From NCBI GenBank assembly GCA_017505405.1, contig JAFVPI010000008.1, positions 1 through 34,719 on the forward strand: a stretch of 34,719 nucleotides of DNA, written 5' to 3'. This document shows positions 23,611 through 31,025 of the stretch, in pieces. Made by a program: the position numbers and the translations under genes. Numbering within the stretch: the first letter of the stretch is position 1; the number at the start of each line of letters is the position of its first letter. Under the pieces are notes generated by a model that had not been told where the DNA came from, did no database searches, and saw only the letters and a program-made list of their open reading frames with translations. The DNA comes from Mogibacterium sp. (GTDB taxonomy: Bacteria > Bacillota > Clostridia > Peptostreptococcales > Anaerovoracaceae).

Positions 23611-24990
23611 CTAACACTCGATCAGGAATGCCTTGTAGCCTTTGTATGCCTCATACAGATCGCTCTTGCTGATAGTCTCCCAAGGAGCATGCATGGAAAG
23701 AACAGGAACTCCGCAGTCTACTACCTGCATGCCGTACAGGGACAGAATATATGCGATCGTTCCGCCGCCACCTGCATCGACCTTGCCAAGCTCGGAAGTC
23801 TGATAGACAACGCCATGCTTATCCAGAGCCTGTCTGATGATACCAAGGTATTCAGGGTTAGCGTCATTTGCGCCTGACTTTCCCCTTGATCCCGTGTATT
23901 TATTGAAAGCAAGTCCATGTCCGAATTTTGCCGAATTCTTCTTTTCAAACCTGTCAGCATACAGCGGATCAAATGCTGCACTGACATCCGAGCTGAGCAT
24001 GCGGCTGTTCCTCAGGCACCTTACGAGATTGATCTCACTGTAAATGCCCATTCTGTCAAGGATCTCTCTCATCATGTCTTCAAAGAAATGAGATTCCATG
24101 CCTGTAGCGCCCACGCTCCCGATCTCCTCCTTATCCACAAAGAGACCGCAGGAAGTCGTCTTCGGATCAGCTACATCGAGCATCGCTGCGGCTGAAGGAT
24201 ATGCGCAGCATCTGTCATCATGCCCGTATCCGGCTATCATGGAGCGGTCAAATCCCGCTTCCCTTGCCCTGCCGGCAGGAACCGCCTCGATCTCGGCTGA
24301 GATAAAGTCATCCTCTTCGATGTCATACTCCTTTTTAAGCAGATCAAGTATAAACGCCTTTACAGCATCTTTATCCTTGCCCTTGAGCGGCTTGCTTCCG
24401 ACAAGGATATCAAGGGATTCTCCCTCGATCGCTGTTGCAACGACCTTCTTCATCTGCTCAGCGGAGAGATGGATAAGGATGTCACTTATGATGAACACAG
24501 GATCATCATCCTTTTCGCCAATGCTTATCTTTACCTTTGTGCCGTCAGTCTTCACTACTACTCCGTGGAGCGCGAGAGGCATTGTAACATACTGATACTT
24601 CTTGATACCTCCGTAATAATGAGTATCCAGGTATGCGAGCTCATCAGACTCATAAAGCGGATTCTGCTTGATATCGAGCCTTGGAGAGTCGATGTGCGCT
24701 CCCAGAATATTCATTCCGTCTCCAATGATGTCATCCCCTATATTGAGCATCATTACCATTTTATCCATGTTGACGGCGTACACTTTATCGCCACTTGCCA
24801 GCTTTTCATCATTTGCGATGATATCAGCAAGATCTCTGTATCCCTTTTCCTTAGCCATTTCGACAAGCTGTGCAGCACATTCGCGCTCAGTCTTGCCGTT
24901 GTTTAAAAAGTCAATATAATCAGCGCTGAGTTTCTCAAGTTTCTCAAGATCCTCCGCGCCGTATATTGTCCAGGCATTATCGTGTATCAT
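23611..24990 (-). CDS. M18 family aminopeptidase (aspartyl aminopeptidase-like, ApeA/LapA type)
   Basis: 459 residues from ATG 24990, set by GGAGG with 5 nt spacing. Conserved metal and catalytic motifs are visible: AHIDSPRLD (H99, D101), YGHDDRCCAYP, DKEEIGSVGATG with the Glu pair, and SMHAPWE near the end. M18 enzymes are cytosolic, dodecameric, two-zinc aminopeptidases that remove N-terminal residues from peptides. Family members in Firmicutes are common single-gene peptidases. A promoter with an extended -10 is visible about 55 nt upstream. It is followed by the small membrane-protein gene. Confidence 0.94.
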   Translation of the reverse strand: MIHDNAWTIYGAEDLEKLEKLSADYIDFLNNGKTERECAAQLVEMAKEKGYRDLADIIANDEKLASGDKVYAVNMDKMVMMLNIGDDIIGDGMNILGAHIDSPRLDIKQNPLYESDELAYLDTHYYGGIKKYQYVTMPLALHGVVVKTDGTKVKISIGEKDDDPVFIISDILIHLSAEQMKKVVATAIEGESLDILVGSKPLKGKDKDAVKAFILDLLKKEYDIEEDDFISAEIEAVPAGRAREAGFDRSMIAGYGHDDRCCAYPSAAAMLDVADPKTTSCGLFVDKEEIGSVGATGMESHFFEDMMREILDRMGIYSEINLVRCLRNSRMLSSDVSAAFDPLYADRFEKKNSAKFGHGLAFNKYTGSRGKSGANDANPEYLGIIRQALDKHGVVYQTSELGKVDAGGGGTIAYILSLYGMQVVDCGVPVLSMHAPWETISKSDLYEAYKGYKAFLIEC

Positions 24991-25044
24991 TTTTTCCTCC
25001 GTAGTGACAGTTATTTGCGCCTTGTCAGACGCCAGATAATTGTA

Positions 25045-25073
25045 CCACAACGGTATGCTTTTTTAAACGCAAA
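25045..25073 (-). promoter_or_regulatory. Probable promoter of the M18 aminopeptidase gene
   Basis: On the minus strand TTTAAA is followed after 17 nt by TACAAT, which is preceded by TGG as an extended -10. It lies about 50-80 nt before the start codon and downstream of the structured element at 25083-25256. Confidence 0.5.
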
Positions 25074-25082
25074 CATCTTAAT

Positions 25083-25256
25083 AGAGGCGGAATAAAAGCT
25101 TTCGCTCGTGCCTCGTTGTCTCGAAGCACAAGCCGCTTCATCGCTCCTCCATTGGCCCCGGGAATAAGTTCCCGGGTTCCTTTCGCTGTCAGAGCGCTGC
25201 CGCGGTGTGCTTCAGTTCCGCCTCGGACCATCTCGCTGCAACTTTTTTCCGCCTCT
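25083..25256 (-). other. Highly structured intergenic element (ncRNA or palindromic repeat candidate)
   Basis: The 302-bp gap 25051-25352 contains no credible gene. Its core is bounded by a 10-bp inverted repeat, AGAGGCGGAA at 25083-25092 and TTCCGCCTCT at 25247-25256. Inside are a perfect hairpin CCCGGGAA-TAAG-TTCCCGGG (25157-25176) and a 12-bp helix between 25104-25115 and 25122-25133. In that helix two positions are G-U pairs if the minus strand is transcribed but C-A mismatches on the plus strand, which favours a minus-strand RNA. TTCCGCCTC recurs near 25216. A 68-residue open frame on the minus strand has no ribosome binding site and resembles no protein I know. It may be an RNA or a mobile palindromic repeat. 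Confidence 0.5.
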
Positions 25257-25270
25257 GTCAGTCGTCTCTA

Positions 25271-25302
25271 AAAAAAGCTGCCCCGCCTGTGCGGAGCAGC
25301 TT
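25271..25302 (-). terminator. Terminator of the hydCBA operon
   Basis: A 12-bp stem, AAGCTGCCCCGC with GCGGAGCAGCTT (one G-T wobble), has a 4-nt loop and is followed by six to seven T residues on the minus strand. It lies 50 nt past the hydA stop. Confidence 0.9.
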
Positions 25303-25352
25303 CGTTTGTTGTTATTAAGTAAAGCGCAGGATATTTCGATCCAGAGAGAGCC

Positions 25353-27113
25353 TTACTCGTGATCTGCGTTGACCTTACGAGCTACGTAAGTCGTGTGCAG
25401 AACTTCGTGAGCCCTGTGGCTTCCGTATGATCCGAAGTAATCATCGTAAACCGCCTTGATGCTTGGGTTCTCGTGAGATCTTCTCAGAGGTCTTGCAGCA
25501 TCGAGGTCATACAGACCCTTAGCTCTTACTTCACGAACATCCATGAAGTTCTTGATCTTGGATGGTACGTGTGGCTGTCCGCCGCCGTTTACGCATCCGC
25601 CAGGGCAAGCCATGATCTCGATGAATGTGTAGTTCTTCTCGCCTGACTTTACCATCTCAAGTACTTTACGTGCGTTAGCAAGTCCGGAAGCTACGGCAAC
25701 GCTTACCTCGAGGTCGCCTACCTTGTAGCATGCTTCCTTGACGCCCTCAACTCCACGGACATCCTGGAACTCGAGCAGATCCTTGCCGAGCTGCTTTCCT
25801 GTGATCCATTCAACAGCTGTTCTGAGAGCAGCTTCCATAACTCCGCCTGTTGCGCCGAAGATTACAGCAGCACCTGTGCTCTCGCCCAGAGGATCATCAT
25901 ATGGTTCGTCCGGCAGGTTGACGAAGTCGATACCGGCCTCGTTGATGAGTCTGCCGAGCTCTCTTGTTGTCAGAGCATAATCTACATCAGGAACTCCTGC
26001 TGCAGACTGATCTTCTCTGCCGCACTCGAACTTCTTGGCTGTGCAAGGCATGATCGATACGGAAACGATGTCCTTAGGATCGATACCCTTCTTCTCAGCC
26101 CAGAAGGTCTTGACTACAGCGCCGAACATCTGCTGCGGCGACTTGCAGGACGATACGTTCGGGAGAAGCTCAGGATAGTAGTGCTCGATGAACTTGATCC
26201 ATCCCGGTGAGCAGGATGTGATCATAGGGAGTACTCCGCCCTTTGTAACTCTTTCGATCAGCTCGTTTGCTTCCTCAACGATAGTGAGGTCTGCAGAGAA
26301 GTTGGTGTCGAATACTGCGTCGAATCCGAGTCTTCTCATTCCTGCAGCCATCTTGCCTTCTACCTCAGCGCCGATTGGCATGCCGAAGCACTCGCCGAGT
26401 CCGACTCTTACGGAAGGAGCAGCCTGAACGACTACTGTCTTCGAAGGATCTGCAAGAGCAGCCTTTACAGCCTGAGTAGCATCTACCTCATGCAGCGCGC
26501 CTACCGGGCATGCAACGATGCACTGTCCGCAGTTTACGCAGCTTGTCTCTGCAAGAGGAAGCTCGAAAGCGCTGCCGATATGTGTAGCGAAGCCTCTGTC
26601 ATTGGCGCCGATAACGCCGATGCTCTGGTACTTCTCGCAGGCAGCAGTACATCTTCTGCAGAGGATGCACTTGTTGTTGTCTCTTACGATCGAAGCCGAA
26701 GAAGCATCGATAGCGAACTCATTCTTTACGCCTTCATAGTAATCAGTCTTCTCAACGCCATAGCGTTTGCAGAGAGCCTGAAGTTCACAGTCTGTGGATC
26801 TTACGCAGCCGAGGCAGTCCTGATCGTGATCGGACAGGATCAGCTGAAGAGTTTTACGTCTGTAGTCTTTGATTTTCTCGGTATTGGTATATGCTACCAT
26901 ACCGTCTGTGCATGGGTATACGCAGGCAGCGACAAGAGCTCTAGCTCCAACTACCTCACATACGCACATTCTGCAGGCACCGATCTCATTGATACCTCTC
27001 AGATAGCATAATGTAGGAACGTCGATGCCCGCCTTATGAGCTGCATCCAGCAGGGTGGAACCTTCCGGAACAGTTACAGTAATATTATCAACTGTTACTT
27101 TGATATCTGCCAT
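25353..27113 (-). CDS. hydA: [FeFe]-hydrogenase catalytic subunit, NAD-dependent bifurcating type
   Basis: 586 residues from ATG 27113 (GGGGAGG 8 nt upstream). Order of cofactor sites: [2Fe-2S] (C36, C47, C50, C64); His-ligated [4Fe-4S] (H96, C100, C103, C109); two [4Fe-4S] (C149-C159 and C192-C202); then the H-cluster domain with L1 TSCSPGW (C301), L2 MPCTAKKFE (C357) and L3 MACPGGCVNGGGQP (C503, C507). A small-subunit-like tail follows (HENPSIKAVYDDYF, HELL-like HEVLHTTY). The enzyme makes or consumes H2 in the cytoplasm. One key residue differs: the second Cys of the usual TSCCP motif is Ser302 (codon TCA at 26208-26210). It is the last gene of the hydCBA operon. Confidence 0.96.
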   Translation of the reverse strand: MADIKVTVDNITVTVPEGSTLLDAAHKAGIDVPTLCYLRGINEIGACRMCVCEVVGARALVAACVYPCTDGMVAYTNTEKIKDYRRKTLQLILSDHDQDCLGCVRSTDCELQALCKRYGVEKTDYYEGVKNEFAIDASSASIVRDNNKCILCRRCTAACEKYQSIGVIGANDRGFATHIGSAFELPLAETSCVNCGQCIVACPVGALHEVDATQAVKAALADPSKTVVVQAAPSVRVGLGECFGMPIGAEVEGKMAAGMRRLGFDAVFDTNFSADLTIVEEANELIERVTKGGVLPMITSCSPGWIKFIEHYYPELLPNVSSCKSPQQMFGAVVKTFWAEKKGIDPKDIVSVSIMPCTAKKFECGREDQSAAGVPDVDYALTTRELGRLINEAGIDFVNLPDEPYDDPLGESTGAAVIFGATGGVMEAALRTAVEWITGKQLGKDLLEFQDVRGVEGVKEACYKVGDLEVSVAVASGLANARKVLEMVKSGEKNYTFIEIMACPGGCVNGGGQPHVPSKIKNFMDVREVRAKGLYDLDAARPLRRSHENPSIKAVYDDYFGSYGSHRAHEVLHTTYVARKVNADHE

Positions 27114-27128
27114 TGTGTTCACCTCCCC

Positions 27129-29006
27129 TTACTTTCTGCTTATTGCACCGAATGCGCAGTTCTCCATGCAGGCACCGCACTTGATGCATTTAGCCGGATC
27201 AATAACGTGTGGCTGCTTGACAGCGCCTGAAATAGCGCCGACCGGGCAGTTGCGGGCACACTTTGTGCAGCCCTTGCACTTCTCAGGATCGATCACGTAG
27301 TTGAGCAGTGCCTTGCAGACGCCTGCAGGACATCTCTTGTCGATGATATGAGCTTCATACTCATCTCTGAAGTGCTCGATCGTCGAGAGGATCGGGTTAG
27401 GTGCTGTCTGGCCGAGTCCGCAAAGAGCGTTTGCCTGGATGTAGTGAGCGAGCTCATCGAGTTTGTCGAGGTCTTCGATCTCACCTCTGCCGGCAGAGAT
27501 CTTCTCAAGGATCTCAAGCATGCGCTTTGTGCCGATACGGCATGGTGTGCACTTTCCGCAGGATTCGCTTACTGTGAATCCGAGGTAGAACTTAGCGATA
27601 TCTACCATGCAGTTGTCCTCGTCGAGTACGATCATTCCGCCGGATCCCATCATGGAGCCGATGGCCTTGAGTGATTCATAATCGATAGGAACATCATATG
27701 ACTTAGCAGGGATGCATCCGCCGGAAGGTCCGCCTGTCTGTGCAGCCTTGAACTTCTTTCCGTTAGGAACTCCGCCGCCGATCTCTTCAACTACCTGTCT
27801 CAGGGTAGCTCCCATAGGAACCTCTACGAGACCTGTGTTGTTTACCTTGCCGCCGAGAGCGAATACTTTTGTTCCCTTTGATGTCTCAGTACCATACTGA
27901 TTGAACCAGCTTGCGCCGTTGAGAATGATCTGAGGAATGTTTGCATAAGTCTCAACGTTGTTGAGTACTGTAGGCTGAGCGAACAGACCCTTTACTGCAG
28001 GGAATGGCGGACGAGGACGAGGCTCGCCTCTGTTGCCCTCGATGGATGTCATCAGAGCTGTTTCTTCGCCGCATACGAACGCTCCTGCGCCGAGTCTGAG
28101 ATCTACATCGAAGTCGAATCCCGAACCGAAGATGTTCTTGCCGAGCACGCCGTAATCTCTGGCCTGATCGAGAGCGATCTTCAGTCTGTCAACAGCGATA
28201 GGATACTCAGCTCTTACATAGATGTAGCCCTGGTTAGCGCCGATAGCATATCCGGCAATAGCCATAGCTTCGAGAACTGAATGAGGGTCTCCCTCAAGGA
28301 TGGATCTGTCCATGAATGCGCCCGGGTCGCCTTCGTCAGCGTTGCAGGCTACGAACTTCTGAACTTTTCCTCTGTTTGCAGATGCGAACATCCACTTCTT
28401 ACCGGTCGGGAATCCGCCGCCTCCACGGCCTCTGAGTCCCGAATCAACGACTTCCTTGATAACATCGTCAGGTGTCATCTCGAGAAGAGCCTTGGCAAGA
28501 GCCTGATAACCGTCTCTTGCGATGTACTCGTCGATGTCTTCAGGGTCGATCTTTCCGCAGTTGCGGAGAGCCATTCTCAGCTGGTCTTTGTAGAACGGGG
28601 AGTCAACGTAGTGGATCTTCTCACCGTTTGGAAGTTCTTCTACCATGAGATATTCGTCGACAGGTGTTCCGCCGAGGATATGCTCATTGAAGATTCTCTC
28701 AACCATATCAGGCTTTACTTCCTGATAGAAGATGTTGCCCGGATGAACTACCATGATAGGTCCCTTAGCGCAGAGTCCCTGGCAGCCTGTCTGGATGATC
28801 TGGATCTCATCCTTCTTGCCGGCAGCATCGATCATCTTGTTGAGTTCGTCCATGACCTCTACGCTGTGGTTCGACTGGCAGCCGGTACCTCCGCATACGA
28901 GGACGTAGGTCTTGACGGCCTCTTCAGCAGTGTCAGGATTGAATCTGATGTCGACCTGACCGCCCTTTGCCGCCTTGATGTCTTTTAATTCTTGCAGTGT
29001 TTTCAT
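27129..29006 (-). CDS. hydB: Bifurcating hydrogenase beta subunit, NuoF-like
   Basis: 625 residues. A thioredoxin-like [2Fe-2S] domain (about 30-125; CGGTGCQSN and TGCQGLCAKGP) leads into the NuoF core with the FMN/NADH site (GRGGGGFPTGKKW, CNADEGDPGAFMDR), an SLBB-like section, and a [4Fe-4S] site (SCGKCTPCRIGTKRM). The C-terminus has two ferredoxin-type [4Fe-4S] motifs (CKGCTKCARNCP and CIKCGACMENCAFGA). This domain order is that of HydB in NAD/ferredoxin-coupled electron-bifurcating hydrogenases, where the flavin couples NADH and reduced ferredoxin to H2. GGAGGG precedes the ATG by 7 nt. It lies between hydC and hydA with short gaps. Confidence 0.96.
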   Translation of the reverse strand: MKTLQELKDIKAAKGGQVDIRFNPDTAEEAVKTYVLVCGGTGCQSNHSVEVMDELNKMIDAAGKKDEIQIIQTGCQGLCAKGPIMVVHPGNIFYQEVKPDMVERIFNEHILGGTPVDEYLMVEELPNGEKIHYVDSPFYKDQLRMALRNCGKIDPEDIDEYIARDGYQALAKALLEMTPDDVIKEVVDSGLRGRGGGGFPTGKKWMFASANRGKVQKFVACNADEGDPGAFMDRSILEGDPHSVLEAMAIAGYAIGANQGYIYVRAEYPIAVDRLKIALDQARDYGVLGKNIFGSGFDFDVDLRLGAGAFVCGEETALMTSIEGNRGEPRPRPPFPAVKGLFAQPTVLNNVETYANIPQIILNGASWFNQYGTETSKGTKVFALGGKVNNTGLVEVPMGATLRQVVEEIGGGVPNGKKFKAAQTGGPSGGCIPAKSYDVPIDYESLKAIGSMMGSGGMIVLDEDNCMVDIAKFYLGFTVSESCGKCTPCRIGTKRMLEILEKISAGRGEIEDLDKLDELAHYIQANALCGLGQTAPNPILSTIEHFRDEYEAHIIDKRCPAGVCKALLNYVIDPEKCKGCTKCARNCPVGAISGAVKQPHVIDPAKCIKCGACMENCAFGAISRK

Positions 29007-29026
29007 GACTTGCCCTCCATTATGCG

Positions 29027-29515
29027 TTATTCGTATTTCGCAAGGATGCCCTCGACTCTGTCAGGGGTCATCTTACCATATACATCTCCAGCAACGATCA
29101 TAACAGGTGCCAGTCCGCATGCGCCTACGCAGCGGCAAACCTCGAGAGAGAACTTGCCGTCAGGGGTGCATTCGCCGTCGCCGATTCCAAGCTTGGCCTC
29201 GACTTCTTCGAGAACCTTGCCTGCGCCCTTAACATAGCAAGCCGTACCAAGACATACTGCTACGATATACTTGCCCTTAGGCGACATCGAGAACTGCGCA
29301 TAGAAAGTAGCTACACCGTAAATCTTTTCGATCGGAATTCCCGTCTCATCGGAAATGATCTTCTGTACCTGGTAAGGAAGATATCCGTAGATATTCTGTG
29401 CCTCCTGCATGATAGGCATCAGGGCTCCCTTCTGGCCCTTGTACTTGGCGATCACTTCGAGCAGTTTGGCTTCCTGATCTTTAGTTCCCTTGAAAGGAAC
29501 GCTCGATACTTTCAT
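29027..29515 (-). CDS. hydC: Bifurcating hydrogenase gamma subunit, NuoE-like
   Basis: 162 residues of the NuoE/thioredoxin-like ferredoxin family. The [2Fe-2S] ligands are in VCLGTACYVKGA and EVCRCVGACGLAP. The N-terminal helical part has GALMPIMQEAQNIYGYLP and IPIEKIYGVATFYAQF, as in HydC and NuoE. It passes electrons between the NADH/flavin subunit HydB and the rest of the complex. It is first in the operon; AAAGGAGG lies 9 nt before the ATG. A promoter at 29611-29639 and a possible Rex operator lie upstream. Confidence 0.95.
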   Translation of the reverse strand: MKVSSVPFKGTKDQEAKLLEVIAKYKGQKGALMPIMQEAQNIYGYLPYQVQKIISDETGIPIEKIYGVATFYAQFSMSPKGKYIVAVCLGTACYVKGAGKVLEEVEAKLGIGDGECTPDGKFSLEVCRCVGACGLAPVMIVAGDVYGKMTPDRVEGILAKYE

Positions 29516-29610
29516 CTGCTAGTGCCTCCTTTATACTTTATAATTCCTACAAACTTAATGGGGATTATCGCTGAAATTTCAATATATTCAGGTCTCCACC
29601 ACTCATAGTT

Positions 29611-29639
29611 ATTGTACCTTATTGTTATAATTCTGGCAA
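29611..29639 (-). promoter_or_regulatory. hydCBA promoter (TTGCCA-17-TACAAT)
   Basis: TTGCCA (29634-29639) and TACAAT (29611-29616) have a 17-nt spacer on the minus strand, giving a 5' leader of about 90 nt. The whole -35 and most of the spacer are covered by the palindrome-like sequence annotated next. Confidence 0.65.
29622..29639. promoter_or_regulatory. Possible Rex (NADH/NAD sensor) operator
   Basis: The 18 bases TTGTTATAATTCTGGCAA keep the outer TTG...CAA, the AATT centre and six of seven bases of one half-site of the consensus TTGTTAANNNNTTAACAA; the other half-site matches at four of seven. Its position over the -35 and spacer suits repression. The degenerate half-site keeps confidence low. 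Confidence 0.35.
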
Positions 29640-29856
29640 TGTTTTACTTTATTTATTAAAGATTGACCGTTTAGGTATCGTTATTGTGTTCTGTAATTTA
29701 TTAAGTGGTTCTGAAAGACTAACTCCTGCTTTGTTCTTTTTGACAATTATTTAACACGCATTTTATTTACTGCCTTAATAATAAGTCCGTATCTACTTCT
29801 TTTCTGACAGGCCTGTGCTTATGTTTTTTTTTCTGAACGCAGCTGACTTCACTATG

Positions 29857-29865
29857 TGCTATAAT
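29857..29865 (+). promoter_or_regulatory. Extended -10 promoter element of the S66 peptidase gene
   Basis: TGCTATAAT is a perfect extended -10 (TGnTATAAT). It lies 74 nt before the chosen ATG. No good -35 is seen at the proper distance. Confidence 0.6.
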
Positions 29866-29939
29866 CTTCTTTATGACTGAGCCGGCAATGGCGTCATATG
29901 GCCAGCCGGATTCAAATTACAGAAACGGAGAAACTATCT

Positions 29940-30965
29940 ATGATCTACCCTGAATTTCCGCAAGAAGGTTCTTATATAGGAATATGCGCACCTAGTGCCG
30001 GCGTAGGATTCAAGCTTGATTTTTTCGATATGTCTCTTGATATACTCGAGCAGACCGGACTCATACCATGTGAGACTGAAAGCGTAAGGAATGATGACTG
30101 CCCTTCCGCTCCTGCTGAAGTACGCGGCAGCGAGTTCAATGAGCTGTATGCTGATGATGATATCGATATGGTTCTCTGCGCTTCAGGCGGAGATTATGCA
30201 GTTGAGATGCTGCCTTACATTGACTGGGATCTCGTAAAAAGCCATCCTAAATGGTTTGCGGGCTATTCAGACCCTACTGCCATACAGATGCTTCTCACTA
30301 CAGTTTTTGATATAGCAAGCATTTACGGTGTAAATGCAGGTGCCTGGGACTGGAGACCGCTTCATGAGTTCCAGTTCAATGCCCTGTCGGTCCTTTTCGG
30401 CGACATGCCTGTGCAGCATTCATATGAGCTGTACAACTCAACAGGATACAACGAAGAGACTGAAGAATACGAAATGGATGCTCCTGTTGAATGGCTGCTT
30501 TTCAGAGGCGATCCCGAAGAGCGTGAACTGCACGAAGAAAACGAGCTTGATGTCACCGGAAGGCTTATAGGCGGATGCATCGATGTCATAGACGAGTGCA
30601 TAGGAACGCCGTACATAGACCTGAACGGGTTTGCCGAAAGATATAAGGATGACGGTCTTATCTGGTTCTTCGATAATTTCGAGCTCACACCGATGGGACT
30701 TATGTACTCAATGAACAGGCTGAAGCAGATGGGACTGTTTGAGAACGCCGAAGCCGTTGTGATCGGCCGCACATGCTTCACCGGAGACGCAAGTGATGAC
30801 GATTATCTCGAGCAGCTCGAGAGAGTGTTCGGCGATATGGATGTGCCGCTCATCTGGAACGCGGACATAGGACATACAAAGCCTTCATTCACCCTGGTAA
30901 ACGGTGCCATCGGTCATCTGGAATTTGAGGACGGATACGCTGAACTCAGCATGGAACTCAAATGA
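29940..30965 (+). CDS. S66 family peptidase (LD-carboxypeptidase / MccF-like)
   Basis: 341 residues from ATG 29940, preceded by a GGAG site about 9 nt away; an upstream ATG at 29898 lacks support. Family features are the start GSYIGICAPSAGVG, an LCASGGDYAVEMLPYIDWD block, the likely nucleophile Ser110 in FAGYSDPTAI, LIGGCIDVIDECIGTPY, and the catalytic-type His312 in IGHTKPSFTLVNGA. S66 enzymes either trim murein tetrapeptides (LdcA) or cleave microcin C-type acyl-sulfamoyl adenylates (MccF). The sequence does not decide between these, though the GVNAGAWDW stretch and length are MccF-like. No signal peptide, so cytoplasmic. Single-gene unit with its own terminator. Confidence 0.88.
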   Translation: MIYPEFPQEGSYIGICAPSAGVGFKLDFFDMSLDILEQTGLIPCETESVRNDDCPSAPAEVRGSEFNELYADDDIDMVLCASGGDYAVEMLPYIDWDLVKSHPKWFAGYSDPTAIQMLLTTVFDIASIYGVNAGAWDWRPLHEFQFNALSVLFGDMPVQHSYELYNSTGYNEETEEYEMDAPVEWLLFRGDPEERELHEENELDVTGRLIGGCIDVIDECIGTPYIDLNGFAERYKDDGLIWFFDNFELTPMGLMYSMNRLKQMGLFENAEAVVIGRTCFTGDASDDDYLEQLERVFGDMDVPLIWNADIGHTKPSFTLVNGAIGHLEFEDGYAELSMELK

Positions 30966-30969
30966 AAAC

Positions 30970-31006
30970 ACGCTTCCGGAGCGCATGTCCGGAAGCGTAT
31001 TTTTTC
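30970..31006 (+). terminator. Terminator of the S66 peptidase gene
   Basis: A perfect 11-bp stem ACGCTTCCGGA / TCCGGAAGCGT with a 7-nt loop is followed by A and a T-run on the plus strand. Confidence 0.92.
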
Positions 31007-31025
31007 TGATCATATTTAACATGTT

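Larger units (their letters stand above)
29516..29939. other. 424-bp AT-rich divergent intergenic region
   Basis: Between hydC (minus) and the S66 peptidase gene (plus). It holds the hyd promoter (29611-29639), with an overlapping Rex-like palindrome, and an extended -10 element for the peptidase gene (29857-29865). The central part (about 29640-29850) is AT-rich with T-runs, and I see no gene, hairpin or repeat in it. Confidence 0.6.

Noticed and set aside
25025-25231. 68-codon open frame on the minus strand
   Set aside because: It lies in the structured intergenic element, has no ribosome binding site, and its reading follows the hairpins rather than protein-like composition.
25083-25256. 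T-box or other known riboswitch
   Set aside because: I could not find the T-box sequence (a TGGnACCGCG-type stretch) or another riboswitch core in either direction.
29898-29939. Upstream ATG for the S66 peptidase gene
   Set aside because: The extra 14 residues precede the family start, and the better-placed GGAG site serves the ATG at 29940.
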